64,000 nt of DNA from Lachnospiraceae bacterium UBA3273 (GCA_002362385.1 DEUB01000029.1:236481-300480); one strand, 5' to 3'. Shown: positions 16,749 to 26,215, counted from the first letter of the stretch. Notes: generated by a model not told the origin, from the sequence alone. A program made the numbers and translations.

Positions 16749-17510
16749 ATGGAACCCTATATTTCATTACAAGGCGTTTCCTTTTCCTACCATCGGCCCG
16801 ATGGAGAAATCGAAGCGCTTTCAGATATTTCTTTTACAGTGAAAAAAGGCGAATTCGTTTCCCTTGTAGGACCCAGCGGATGCGGCAAATCCACCATCCT
16901 GTCCATTCTGGCTGGCCTTAACAAAGCCGAAGCAGGTACGATCGACATTGACGGGGACGTTACCTTTGGCTACATGTTCCAGCAGGATCTCCTGCTCCCC
17001 TATAACACGATCTGGAAAAATATAGCCTTAGGACCCGCCATCCATAAATCTTTAAATTCCGAAACCAAAAAAAGACTTGAGGAATTATTATATAAATACG
17101 GATTATCCCAGTTTAAAGATAAGTTTCCCGGTCAGCTGTCCGGCGGCATGCGCCAGCGCGCCGCATTGATCCGCACCCTGGCGTTAAATCCCGATACTCT
17201 TCTTTTAGACGAACCCTTCAGCGCCTTAGACTACCAGACCAGGCTTTTGGTAGCCGACGACATCGGCAAGATCATACGGAAGGAAAACAAAACGGCTATT
17301 TTAGTTACCCACGACCTGTCGGAAGCCATCAGCCTTTCCGACAAGATCATCGTATTGTCCGGCAGACCTTCCCGGGTCGTTAAGATCATGGATATCAATA
17401 TTCCCTGCAAAGAAAAAGGTTCTCTTGCCGTCAGGAAACATCCGGCCTTCGGGGAATATTTTCAAATATTGTGGAAGGAGATGAATCCCCCTGATGAGCG
17501 AACAGCATAA
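16749..17510 (+). CDS. TauB/SsuB/ThiX-type ABC ATPase
   Basis: This 253-aa ATPase belongs to the nitrate/sulfonate/taurine/thiamine-precursor importer class. Walker A is GPSGCGKST (about residues 38-46), the signature is LSGGMRQR, Walker B is LLLDEPFSALD, and the switch region is VTHDLSEA. The Q-loop is FQQDLLLPY. The gene overlaps the permease gene by 17 nt. It is divergent from argH and has a poorly spaced ribosome site (AGAGG about 13 nt upstream). No substrate-binding protein gene follows or precedes it, so the substrate cannot be deduced. Confidence 0.9.
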   Translation: MEPYISLQGVSFSYHRPDGEIEALSDISFTVKKGEFVSLVGPSGCGKSTILSILAGLNKAEAGTIDIDGDVTFGYMFQQDLLLPYNTIWKNIALGPAIHKSLNSETKKRLEELLYKYGLSQFKDKFPGQLSGGMRQRAALIRTLALNPDTLLLDEPFSALDYQTRLLVADDIGKIIRKENKTAILVTHDLSEAISLSDKIIVLSGRPSRVVKIMDINIPCKEKGSLAVRKHPAFGEYFQILWKEMNPPDERTA

Positions 17511-18282
17511 AGAATATTTAATATCTCTGAAAAGATACCGCCAAAAAATCAAATTTTTTCGTTTTCTTGTTTTTGCCCTCTTTCTCATTTTGTGGGAAAC
17601 GGCAGCAAATTTAAGCTGGATCGACGCATTCTTTTTCAGTTCCCCCTCCCGCATTGTGGGCTGCGTCCTTTCCATGGGAAAAACAGGAGAATTATTTGCC
17701 CATATCGGATATACCCTTGCTGAGACCGTATTGAGCTTTTTCTTTGTCATGCTCTTAACCGTTGTCTGCGCGTCACTTTTGTGGTTTTCCAAATCCATGG
17801 CCGCTATCTTTGAACCGACCCTGGTCATTTTGAACAGTCTGCCCAAATCGGCCCTTGCGCCCCTCTTTATCGTCTGGCTTGGAACCGGCATGAAAACCAT
17901 TATCGTCGCCGGCATTTCCGTAGCCATATTCGGCTCGGTCATCAGCCTGTATACACAATTCCACCAGACAAATCCCGAAATGGAAAAGCTGATCCTGACC
18001 CTTGGAGGAAACAAGTGGGATATCTACCGGAGGATCGTCATTCCTTTTTCGATCCCCACATTGATCAATTCCATGAAGGTCAACATCGGACTTTCCCTGG
18101 TAGGCGTCGTGATCGGAGAATTTCTTGCCGCAAGGCGGGGGCTGGGTTACCTGATCATTTACGGAACCCAGGTATTTAAGCTGGATATGGTCATTTCCTC
18201 CATTATCATTTTATGTATCATTGCATACGGACTTTACTTCGGGATCCAGAAACTGGAGAAATGTGTGAATATGGATATGTGA
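17494..18282 (+). CDS. TauC/SsuC-type ABC permease
   Basis: This 262-aa membrane protein has about six hydrophobic segments. The EAA-type loop that contacts the ATPase is visible (LGGNKWDIYRRIVIPFSIPT, about residues 170-190). Other family blocks are PSRIVGCVLSMGKTGELFAHIGYTL and LAPLFIVWLGTGMKTI. It starts inside the ATPase gene, with GGAGATGAATCC upstream as ribosome site. The pair ends at the terminator at 18297-18347. The missing binding protein is probably encoded elsewhere, as seen for some ThiXYZ-like systems. Confidence 0.9.
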   Translation: MSEQHKEYLISLKRYRQKIKFFRFLVFALFLILWETAANLSWIDAFFFSSPSRIVGCVLSMGKTGELFAHIGYTLAETVLSFFFVMLLTVVCASLLWFSKSMAAIFEPTLVILNSLPKSALAPLFIVWLGTGMKTIIVAGISVAIFGSVISLYTQFHQTNPEMEKLILTLGGNKWDIYRRIVIPFSIPTLINSMKVNIGLSLVGVVIGEFLAARRGLGYLIIYGTQVFKLDMVISSIIILCIIAYGLYFGIQKLEKCVNMDM

Positions 18283-18296
18283 TACAGACTGATTTT

Positions 18297-18347
18297 AAAA
18301 GCCGCCGCAAAACAGATACACTATTTATCTGTCTCACGACGGCTTTT
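18297..18347. terminator. Bidirectional terminator
   Basis: AAAAGCCG (18297-18304) pairs with CGGCTTTT (18340-18347), and an inner ACAGATA/TATCTGT stem extends it. It is flanked by A and T runs, so it can end both the rightward ABC operon and the leftward GGDEF gene. Confidence 0.8.
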
Positions 18348-18380
18348 TATTTTAACCGTTTCATGATCTGTTATCATAAA

Positions 18381-20114
18381 TTACGCCGGCCGGGACCTGT
18401 AATACTCTTCCGGCGGAATCTGTTTTTCTTTTATCTCTTTTTTATTGTCATACATCCGTTTATCCGCCGTCTGATAGACATCCATAAGCTTGATGCCTCT
18501 ATTTCCTTCATGATACATTGCAAATCCGCAGGCAATGCTGATACGCAGTTTTTTATCCGGCAGGGCATTATACTCTTCCATCTTTTTGTGAAAACGCACA
18601 ACGCCCTCTTCATACTGCTCCTCTACCCTTTCTCCGCTTATCAGTACCGCAAACTCGTCGCCGCCGATACGGAAACACATGCTGTCCTTATTTTCAAATG
18701 ATGCCTTAATGATATCCGCGCTCTGAACCAGCATGGCATCGCCCTGATGATGTCCCATATGATCATTGACATATTTTAAATCATTGACATCAAACATAAC
18801 AATACCGATACCCGGCACTTCATCCTTGATCTTCTCCAGGTCTACCAGATGCTCCTGAAAGGAAGTACGGTTGCCGATCCGGGTAAGACCGTCTAAATAT
18901 GCCAGCTGGGCCACAAATTCCGACTGTACGCCCAGTTTTACCGCATTGATGGTTTTTTCCAGGCTGGAAATTCCAAAGCAGATGATGAACACTAACAAGC
19001 CGATCCGCACAAACATGGCGCTGTCCGTGCCGTTTCCGCGATAATACCGGATGACATCCGTTACCGTTGCAACGGAAATCCCGCTTAAGCCGATGGTACG
19101 CAGGATGCGGTAAATATTGCGGCTTTTTTTGCTGCTGACCACAACGGAATTGCGGACAATGGTGTACAGTAAGATAGACGCTGTAAATACCAGCACAAAG
19201 TGGCTCAGGGAAAGAGTCTCATGGATATCCGCAATCCCTGCAAAATGCAGCCCCCAGCATACTGCAAACAGGCCGGAGGACATCAGGCATACCATAGGCA
19301 CCACAAATTTGTGGCGAAATCCGAAAGCCGTATCCAGATAAAGGATCGTAGGAATGGGGATCAACATCAACGAACCGCAGGATACGATCTGCATGATCCT
19401 GTTGTCTCCAAGATAGAACTGTATCAGATTCGTTTCGGAAAGGCACCAGATCGCAATAGATACTGCAAAAAGGCCAAGATAACGGAGCTCGTGATTTTTA
19501 TTGGCGCGAATATTAATGGGAATATCCGCCACCATTAAAAGCAGACCCACAAACAGAAGCAGCACGCAGGTAATAAATGCCACCATTTTATCCCCAAACG
19601 TATTTAAAATAGCGCTGCCGGGCTGTGCAATGCTGATATGGTCTATGCAGGCACGGGCGTCTTGATAGACATAGGTCATGCGGATCTCTATTTCTTTTCC
19701 TGCATCGTTGGCAGGAATATTCACATAATTCCACTCGGTTCCGTAAGATTTGGTATAAACAGGCCCTTCCGGCACATAAGGGTCATAGCGCAGTTCCCCG
19801 TCGATATAGACCTGATAGAAAATATTTTTGCTCCTGAAACATAAAGCGTCTCCTTCACTTATGTTTTCGGGAATGGTATTAAAGATGGAATAAGCTTCTC
19901 CCGCTTTCGTTCCTTCGGTTTTATTGAGTTTGTCAAGAGTGACGGGATCCCCCTTTGCGGTATGCCATCCTTTTGCATAATCCGTTTCCTGTCCAAAGAA
20001 ATCATCCGCCAGACCGGGACCTTTATAAGCGCAGACGGTGCCTACTACCAAAACGGCAAAAAACAAAAACATGACTATGTATAAAATATCATATTTCGCA
20101 TTCCGATTCTTCAC
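18381..20114 (-). CDS. Membrane diguanylate cyclase (7TM-type sensor plus GGDEF)
   Basis: This 577-aa protein should make c-di-GMP from two GTP. One N-terminal membrane segment (residues 9-30) is followed by an extracellular beta-rich region of about 160 residues resembling 7TMR-DISM-type sensors (FQVYIDGELRYDP-like blocks). About seven further membrane segments span residues 180-400. The cytoplasmic GGDEF domain (about 410-570) has an intact RIGGDEFAVL signature and YLDGLTRIGNR start. No obvious inhibitory I-site RxxD directly precedes the signature. It is separated by 90 nt from the HD-GYP gene upstream on the same strand, so synthesis and breakdown genes may be co-regulated. Confidence 0.92.
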   Translation of the reverse strand: MKNRNAKYDILYIVMFLFFAVLVVGTVCAYKGPGLADDFFGQETDYAKGWHTAKGDPVTLDKLNKTEGTKAGEAYSIFNTIPENISEGDALCFRSKNIFYQVYIDGELRYDPYVPEGPVYTKSYGTEWNYVNIPANDAGKEIEIRMTYVYQDARACIDHISIAQPGSAILNTFGDKMVAFITCVLLLFVGLLLMVADIPINIRANKNHELRYLGLFAVSIAIWCLSETNLIQFYLGDNRIMQIVSCGSLMLIPIPTILYLDTAFGFRHKFVVPMVCLMSSGLFAVCWGLHFAGIADIHETLSLSHFVLVFTASILLYTIVRNSVVVSSKKSRNIYRILRTIGLSGISVATVTDVIRYYRGNGTDSAMFVRIGLLVFIICFGISSLEKTINAVKLGVQSEFVAQLAYLDGLTRIGNRTSFQEHLVDLEKIKDEVPGIGIVMFDVNDLKYVNDHMGHHQGDAMLVQSADIIKASFENKDSMCFRIGGDEFAVLISGERVEEQYEEGVVRFHKKMEEYNALPDKKLRISIACGFAMYHEGNRGIKLMDVYQTADKRMYDNKKEIKEKQIPPEEYYRSRPA

Positions 20115-20204
20115 AGTTTCCTCATCCTTTCATCTAACTCTGTAATCCTGCTGACAATGCCCCAGACAGCACGACATTTCTCCAAATTAAGCCTGACGGG
20201 ACCG

Positions 20205-21314
20205 CTACAGTATAATGACGCTGGCACAGGACAGATCGTTGGTCAGATCATACACCCTGCCGCTTTTAAGTCCCACTACGGTTGGCCGCAATACCGCTTC
20301 CGGATGATTTTCTACCACACAGGCCTCTTCGCCGTTACTAAGCTGCACCACGGAATCCACGGGGTACAGGATAACGCTTCCCAAAAAGCTGCGCATGGCG
20401 GTAATATCCAGTTCCGCCGTCATGGACATAATAATCTCTATCGCATTGCGCTGCGACATGGCATCCTTATACGGACGCTCGGTAACCAATGCGTCATACA
20501 CATCCACTACGGATAAAATCTTTGCATAGGGAATGATCTTTTCCGAAGTCACTCCCATAGGATATCCTGTTCCGTTTACCTTTTCATGATGCTGCAGCAC
20601 AGCCGTTGCTATAGGCACGGCAAAATCGTTTTTGTTTTTCAGTATACGGTATCCGTACACGGAATGCTGCTTCATCACTTCAAATTCTTCATCGGTCAGC
20701 TTTGCCGGTTTGTTTAATATTTCCGGCGGGATCTTGGATTTTCCCATATCATGGAGCAGTCCCGCAATACCGATATTATAAACATCATCCTTGCCCATCC
20801 CCATCTTCTTGGCCACGATCATGGACATGGTCGCTACATCCACGCTGTGCTTAAAGGTGTACTCGTCGCTGGTCTTAAGCGCGGAGATATCCACAGCTAT
20901 CGCCTCATTATCATCAATGGCCTTTAACAGATTTTTTGTGATATTGGCAGATGTTGAAGTGAAAGCGGGAGATTCCGTATCGTTATACAAAAACTGAATT
21001 CCCTCGGACACTCTTTTCTTGATGCTCTCTGAAAGTTTTACTTTGGCGGGATCCTCCATACGCATTTTGGATATATTGTTTTTTGCGGCTGCTGAAACCG
21101 TTTTCTGTTCCAATTTCTTTGAAGGCTCCGGGTCCTCTTCTCCTTCCGAAACATAAACGCCTGTTATGCCCATACGCGACAGTGCCTCTATCTGATAGGC
21201 ATCCAGATGTGTTCCTTTGGCGATCAGGACCCGGTCCAGCCGATCCTTTATGTTCTGGTCTATCCTCATTCCTTCCTGAAGCGCTGCCGTTCTCACAAAA
21301 TACCGTTTTATCAT
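20205..21314 (-). CDS. HD-GYP domain protein, likely c-di-GMP phosphodiesterase
   Basis: This 369-aa cytoplasmic protein ends in an HD-GYP domain (about residues 140-330). The HD pair is in GLLHDMGKSKIPPEIL, followed by KQHSVYGYRIL, and QHHEKVNGTGYPMG holds the GYP triad. The downstream metal/loop residues SVVDVYDALVTERPYK are present. These are the residues required for c-di-GMP or cGAMP hydrolysis in characterised HD-GYP enzymes. The N-terminal 130 residues (RYFVRTAALQEGMRIDQNI) match the DUF3391-like or c-di-GMP regulatory start seen in clostridial relatives. The gene lies between tRNA-Thr and the diguanylate cyclase gene on the same strand. Confidence 0.92.
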   Translation of the reverse strand: MIKRYFVRTAALQEGMRIDQNIKDRLDRVLIAKGTHLDAYQIEALSRMGITGVYVSEGEEDPEPSKKLEQKTVSAAAKNNISKMRMEDPAKVKLSESIKKRVSEGIQFLYNDTESPAFTSTSANITKNLLKAIDDNEAIAVDISALKTSDEYTFKHSVDVATMSMIVAKKMGMGKDDVYNIGIAGLLHDMGKSKIPPEILNKPAKLTDEEFEVMKQHSVYGYRILKNKNDFAVPIATAVLQHHEKVNGTGYPMGVTSEKIIPYAKILSVVDVYDALVTERPYKDAMSQRNAIEIIMSMTAELDITAMRSFLGSVILYPVDSVVQLSNGEEACVVENHPEAVLRPTVVGLKSGRVYDLTNDLSCASVIIL

Positions 21315-21416
21315 ATCCCATCCCCTGCCTAAAGCTCTTCGATCTCTGTTTACAGTTCCCTTTTTTCACAAAAAACACAAAAGCACACCTTAATAAAAGA
21401 TGTGCTCCCCAGTCAA

Positions 21417-21489
21417 AGCTGAAAATGGGACTCGAACCCACGACCCCTTCATTACGAGTGAAGTGCTCTACCAACTGAGCTATTTCAGC
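21417..21489 (-). tRNA. tRNA-Thr (anticodon CGT)
   Basis: The minus strand folds as a complete 73-nt cloverleaf. The acceptor is GCTGAAA/TTTCAGC, the D arm AGCTCAGTTGGTAGAGC, and the anticodon stem CTTCA/TGAAG with CGT in the loop. The T arm has GGTTCGAGTCC. CCA is not encoded. The CGT anticodon reads ACG threonine codons. Confidence 0.95.
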
Positions 21490-21510
21490 CTGGCGTAAAT
21501 ACCAAATGTT

Positions 21511-21539
21511 ATTATATACAAACTTTCGGAATTACGCAA
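21511..21539 (-). promoter_or_regulatory. Promoter of tRNA-Thr
   Basis: TTGCGT (21534-21539), a 17-nt spacer and TATAAT (21511-21516) on the minus strand lie 22 nt before the mature tRNA 5' end. Confidence 0.75.
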
Positions 21540-21549
21540 CAACAAAATT

Positions 21550-22443
21550 TCATTTTTCTGATTCTTTATCTATATGTACGTCTAACTGGGGATATGGGAT
21601 CATAATTCCTTCTTCATCAAAACGCAATTTGATATCTTCCAAAAGCTGTCCCCGTAAGGTCCAGTAATCTTCCGTTTTCACGTGACATTTTACCGCTATG
21701 ACCACAGCGCTGTCCGATAAATCGTCCACTGTTACCACTTTATCCTTATCCTGTATGACAAGGGGATTTTCATCCACAAGCCGGGTTAAAACAGCCTTTG
21801 CCTTTTTGATATCCGAATCATAGGAAATTCCTACGGTAACATCCAGCCTCCTGAAATTGGCAGCCGTCACATTGACAAGGCTGGTGTTGGCAAGCGTACC
21901 GTTGGGCAGCACTACGGTCTTCCCGTCATAGGTCAAAAGCTTGGTGTAAAACATCTGGATTTCCGTAACAGTCCCTTCATTGCCCTGAGAGTCTTCTTTG
22001 ATGTAATCTCCTACCTTAAAAGGCTTGATCAAAAGAATCAGCACTCCGCCGGCAAAATTGGATAAACTGCCCTGCAAAGCCAGACCCACAGCCACACCGG
22101 CAGAGCCCACCACCGCTACAACGCTGGCGGCATCCAACCCGAAGCCTCCCGCCACCATAAAGCCAAGAATGATATAAAGCCCTACTTTGATAAAGGAATC
22201 CAGAAACTGAACGACTCCCACATCTGCGCCTGCCCGTTTTAAAGATTTTTTTACAATCCGGCGGATAACCTTTATCAAGGAAAATCCCAAAAAGAGAAAT
22301 ACTATGGCAAGCAGGATCCGTACTCCCAGATTCAACGCCTTCTGGGGAAGTTCCTCTAAAAACTGCTTGATGATGCCGATTTCCTTTTCCACCTCTTCAG
22401 GCGATATGTTATCTGCAGCTAAAATCTCATACAAAAAACTCAC
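21550..22443 (-). CDS. MscS-family mechanosensitive channel
   Basis: This 297-aa small-conductance channel would open under hypo-osmotic stress. It has an N-terminal helix region, then three membrane segments (about residues 38-60, 85-105, 110-140). The pore helix is rich in Gly and Ala (SVVAVVGSAGVAVGLALQGS) followed by LSNFAGGVLILLIKPFKVGDYI, the classic MscS TM3/beta-domain junction. The C-terminal domain contains the vestibule and tail. The start codon overlaps the glgB stop by 4 nt (ATGA), so it is translationally coupled to glgB. This pairing with a glycogen gene is unusual and hints at osmotic or carbon-storage coordination, which is inference. Confidence 0.93.
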   Translation of the reverse strand: MSFLYEILAADNISPEEVEKEIGIIKQFLEELPQKALNLGVRILLAIVFLFLGFSLIKVIRRIVKKSLKRAGADVGVVQFLDSFIKVGLYIILGFMVAGGFGLDAASVVAVVGSAGVAVGLALQGSLSNFAGGVLILLIKPFKVGDYIKEDSQGNEGTVTEIQMFYTKLLTYDGKTVVLPNGTLANTSLVNVTAANFRRLDVTVGISYDSDIKKAKAVLTRLVDENPLVIQDKDKVVTVDDLSDSAVVIAVKCHVKTEDYWTLRGQLLEDIKLRFDEEGIMIPYPQLDVHIDKESEK

Positions 22444-24929
22444 GCTTTTTCCACCTCAATTTTTTTACGCTGTTCTTCCAATTCTCTGGCTTTCTCCTCA
22501 AGCTCTTTTGCATATTGAGATTCTTCTTCGGCTCTCTTTAAAGCCTCTTTGGCTGCCCTTTCGGCCTCTTTAGCCATCTTTTCAGCTTCTTTTGCCTTTT
22601 CTATGGCTTCTTTTGCAGCTTCCTTTGCAATTGTTTCAGCCTCTTTGGCCTTTCTCAAGCGCTCTTCTTCTATTCTGCGCTTCCGCTCCAGTTCCTTTTG
22701 CTTTTCAATTTCGGCCTTTTCCTTTGCCGTAAAAGGAGTATGGGAAAAAACCGCAACGCTGAATGCGGCAGATTTGATCCTGATGGATTCTTCCCTCTCG
22801 TCGCATTCATCCTCTTTGCTGGCGGTCATTTTAGAATTCACAAAACCCTTTCCGCCAAATTTTTTGGCATCAGAGTTAAAAATCTCCTTGTATTTTCCCG
22901 CATAAGGTACGCCGATCTTGTAATCCTTCCTGTCAACCCCGGAAAAATTACATACTACCAGTAAGGTTTCCTTTTCTTTTCCCGTCTTTCTCAGAAAAAC
23001 AAGGACATTTTCATCTGCGGAGATATTGTTGATCCACTCGAATCCCTCCGCGCTCTCATCCAATTCATACAACGCCGGATGTTCCTGATAAAATCTGTTT
23101 AATTCCGCCACATAATTTTTCAGCTTTTTATGGTCGTCATACTGAAGCAGATTCCAATCAACGCTGCGTTCCTCGCTCCACTCATTGAATTCTCCGATAT
23201 CCTGGCCCATAAATAACAGCTTCTTGCCGGGATGCATCATCATAAAACCGTATGCAGCCCTGAGATTTGCAAATTTTTCAGGAACTTCCCCAGGCATCTT
23301 GCCTATGAGGGAGGACTTTCCGTGCACGACCTCGTCGTGGGACAATACCAGCACAAATTTTTCACTATATGCATAAATCATGCTGAATGTCAGTTCGCCA
23401 TGCCTTCCCGCCCTGAATAAGGGATCGCACCTCATATAATCCAGGAAATCGTTCATCCATCCCATATTCCACTTATAATCAAATCCCAGACCGTCCTTCT
23501 TAACGTCTCCGGTCACATTGGGCCATGCAGTGGATTCTTCTGCGATCATTAATACGGAAGGCTCCGCCTTCTTCATAATACTATTCAAATGTTTCAAAAA
23601 TTCCATGGCTTCCAAATTTTCTTTTCCGCCATACATATTGGCAACCCATTCGCCGTCCTTTTTGCCGTAATCCAGATAAAGCATGGATGCCACCGCATCC
23701 ATACGGATCCCGTCCGCATGAAATTCCTTTGCCCAGTACAAAACATTGGCGATCAAATAATTTTTAACTTCCGGCCTTCCGTAATTGTAAATTAAAGTCC
23801 CCCAATGAGGATGGAAGCCCTGTCTGGGATCCTCATGCTCATAAAGACAGGTTCCGTCAAAGTTGGAAAGACCGTGGGTATCTCTTGGAAAATGTGCGGG
23901 AACCCAGTCCAAAATCACACCGATCCCGTTTTCATGAAGGTAATTCATAAAAAATCTGAAATCGTCCGGCGTGCCGTAACGGGAAGTAGGCGAATAATAG
24001 CCGATAACCTGATATCCCCAGGATGCGTCAAAGGGATGTTCCATAACGGGCATCAGCTCGATATGTGTATAGCCCATTTCCTTTACATAGGAGGCGATCA
24101 TAGGCGCAAGCTCCCTGTAATTGTAAAAATCCCTGCCGTCATCGGGCTTTGCAAAGGAACCCAGATGTACCTCTAAAATGCTTACAGGCGCTTTGTGGGA
24201 ATTTAATTTCTTCCGCTGTTCCATCCACTTATCGTCGCTCCAGGTAAACCCTGCCAGATCATAAACAACAGAAGCCGTTTCCGGTCTCTTCTGACTGTAA
24301 AACGCATATGGATCGGATTTTAAGAAAGTCAGCCCGCCCTTTGCCTTGATTTCAAATTTATAATTATCGCCTATATTCGCTACAGGAATGAACAGTTCAA
24401 AAATGCCGGAATCCCAGAGCCTTCTCATCTGATGAACGCGTCCGTCCCAGTGGTTAAAATCCCCCACTACGCTGACACGCATGGCATTCGGCGCCCATAC
24501 GGCAAAAAGAACGCCATGGATCCCGTCGATCACATAAGGATGCGCGCCTAAAAGATGGTAGATCTCATAGTGGATGCCCCGGTTAAACTTTTCCGCATCC
24601 TTTTTGTCTATGACGGGTTTAAAGCCATAAGGGTCATAAAAATCATGCTTGGTTCCGTCTTCCATGGTTACCGTGAAGCTATAGTTTTCCGTGGAAGTAT
24701 TTTTGGGGATGAGCACAGCATAAAACCCTTCCTCATCCGCCTGTTCCATGGGATAATCTTTGTTCTTGGTATGGAGCACGGCTTCCACCGCCTCCGGATA
24801 AAATACCTGTGCCAGTTTCCCTCCGGTTACTGCATGGATTCCCAGGATCTTATGGGGATCATCCTCTTCTGAATATACAATTGCCTCAATTGCTGCCCAG
24901 TCCATTAATTTGTATAGCTTATTCGTCAT
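22440..24929 (-). CDS. glgB: 1,4-alpha-glucan branching enzyme with C-terminal coiled coil
   Basis: This 829-aa GH13 enzyme forms alpha-1,6 branches in glycogen. An N-terminal CBM48-type region precedes the barrel (VWAPNAMRVSVVGDFNHWDGR). Catalytic blocks are DWVPAHFP, DGIRMDAVASML (nucleophile Asp), MIAEESTAWP (acid/base Glu), and LSHDEVVHGKSSL. Bacterial GlgB is usually 620-730 aa. Here the last 100 residues are an extra Ala/Glu/Lys-rich heptad-like stretch from about residue 730 to the end, predicted to be a long coiled coil. The gene overlaps DUF1015 by 11 nt upstream and mscS by 4 nt downstream. No other glg genes are adjacent; a catalytically doubtful GlgX-like gene lies at 48278-50176. 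Confidence 0.95.
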   Translation of the reverse strand: MTNKLYKLMDWAAIEAIVYSEEDDPHKILGIHAVTGGKLAQVFYPEAVEAVLHTKNKDYPMEQADEEGFYAVLIPKNTSTENYSFTVTMEDGTKHDFYDPYGFKPVIDKKDAEKFNRGIHYEIYHLLGAHPYVIDGIHGVLFAVWAPNAMRVSVVGDFNHWDGRVHQMRRLWDSGIFELFIPVANIGDNYKFEIKAKGGLTFLKSDPYAFYSQKRPETASVVYDLAGFTWSDDKWMEQRKKLNSHKAPVSILEVHLGSFAKPDDGRDFYNYRELAPMIASYVKEMGYTHIELMPVMEHPFDASWGYQVIGYYSPTSRYGTPDDFRFFMNYLHENGIGVILDWVPAHFPRDTHGLSNFDGTCLYEHEDPRQGFHPHWGTLIYNYGRPEVKNYLIANVLYWAKEFHADGIRMDAVASMLYLDYGKKDGEWVANMYGGKENLEAMEFLKHLNSIMKKAEPSVLMIAEESTAWPNVTGDVKKDGLGFDYKWNMGWMNDFLDYMRCDPLFRAGRHGELTFSMIYAYSEKFVLVLSHDEVVHGKSSLIGKMPGEVPEKFANLRAAYGFMMMHPGKKLLFMGQDIGEFNEWSEERSVDWNLLQYDDHKKLKNYVAELNRFYQEHPALYELDESAEGFEWINNISADENVLVFLRKTGKEKETLLVVCNFSGVDRKDYKIGVPYAGKYKEIFNSDAKKFGGKGFVNSKMTASKEDECDEREESIRIKSAAFSVAVFSHTPFTAKEKAEIEKQKELERKRRIEEERLRKAKEAETIAKEAAKEAIEKAKEAEKMAKEAERAAKEALKRAEEESQYAKELEEKARELEEQRKKIEVEKA

Positions 24930-26181
24930 ATTGTTTCACTCCCCTTGTAATATCATGGATAAACAGCCCGCTTCTTAACTTCGGCTCAAACCATGTAGAT
25001 TTTGGCGGCATCAATCTGCCTTCGTCAGCTACTGCAAAAAGTTCCTCAATGGAGGTGGGATACATGGAAAAAGCACACGCCCCGCCGTTTTCCACTCTTT
25101 TTTCCAGCTCCTTAAGCCCTCTGATGCCTCCTACAAACTCAATGCGATTATCCGTTTTAGGATCCTTGATGCCAAAGAGCTCATCCAGAACATAGGTCTG
25201 TAAGACGGACACATCCAGTCCCTCCACAGCATCCGTGCTCAAAATATCCGGAAGCGCCTTTACCACATACCATTTATGCTCCAGGTACATGCCAAATTCT
25301 CCTTTTTCCTTTGGCCGGTAAGGCGATTCTTCCGCTTCCTCCACAACAAAATGTTCTTTTAATCGTTCCAGCAGCTCAATGGCTGTCATGCCGTTTAGAT
25401 CCTTTAACACTCTGTTATAGTCAAAAATGGCAAGCTCGTCATCGGGAAACAATACCGACAGAAAGTAATTATAAGACTCATTTTTCCCATCCTCAGGGAA
25501 TCTGCTCCTCCTGTCCATGGCGACCTTTGCCGCCGAAGCGCAGCGGTGATGCCCGTCTGCAATATAAATACTGTCCATCTTCCCAAAAGCTTCATAAACA
25601 GTACGGATATCCTCTTTTTCTCCGATTATCCAGATACGGTGGGAAATCCCGTCCTCTGCCGTAAAATCATATACAGGCGTTTCCTTCTGGCACTTTTCGA
25701 TTATATTATGAAGTTCGTCATTATGCCTGTATGCCAAAAAAATAGGTCCGGTCTGGGCATCCGTAGTATCCACGTGCCTGATTCTGTCCAGCTCCTTATC
25801 CGCCCTTGTATTTTCGTGACGCTTAATGATCCTGCTGTTATACTCATCGACACTGCAGCATGCTGCAAGTCCTGTCTGACATCTGCCGTCCATCTCTAAC
25901 TGGTATATGTAATAACAGGGCTTTTCATCCCTGATCAGCCTGCCATCTTTTACCATGTTCCAAAGCAGTTCCCTTGCCTTGTCATAAACACAGTCCGCAT
26001 AGGTGTCCACGTCATCGGAAAACTGTGTTTCCGCCCTGTCAATATTTAAAAAAGAATCCTTATGATCCTTCACAAATTCCTTTGCCTCCGCCCTGCTGTA
26101 CACATCATAGGGCAGCGCCGCAATCCTCTCCGCCATGCCTTCTGCCGGTCTGATTGCCGGAAACGGTCTGATATCCGCCAT
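24919..26181 (-). CDS. DUF1015 family protein
   Basis: The protein is 420 aa from the ATG at 26181, chosen for GAGGAGG 7 nt upstream. It opens with IRPFPAIRPAEGMAERIAALPYDVYSR, typical of DUF1015 (COG4198), and contains YIADGHHRCASAAKVA, the best conserved block of the family. The latter resembles ParB/SbnI-like nucleotide-binding motifs, and some relatives have been linked to serine phosphorylation; I state this from memory and with caution. In Firmicutes DUF1015 genes often neighbour serA/serC, and here serCA lies 7 kb away on the same strand. The gene starts the DUF1015-glgB-mscS unit and overlaps glgB by 11 nt. Cytoplasmic; function open. Confidence 0.85.
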   Translation of the reverse strand: MADIRPFPAIRPAEGMAERIAALPYDVYSRAEAKEFVKDHKDSFLNIDRAETQFSDDVDTYADCVYDKARELLWNMVKDGRLIRDEKPCYYIYQLEMDGRCQTGLAACCSVDEYNSRIIKRHENTRADKELDRIRHVDTTDAQTGPIFLAYRHNDELHNIIEKCQKETPVYDFTAEDGISHRIWIIGEKEDIRTVYEAFGKMDSIYIADGHHRCASAAKVAMDRRSRFPEDGKNESYNYFLSVLFPDDELAIFDYNRVLKDLNGMTAIELLERLKEHFVVEEAEESPYRPKEKGEFGMYLEHKWYVVKALPDILSTDAVEGLDVSVLQTYVLDELFGIKDPKTDNRIEFVGGIRGLKELEKRVENGGACAFSMYPTSIEELFAVADEGRLMPPKSTWFEPKLRSGLFIHDITRGVKQYDE

Positions 26182-26215
26182 AATTTCCTCCTCATATCTT
26201 CTGTCATAATAATTT

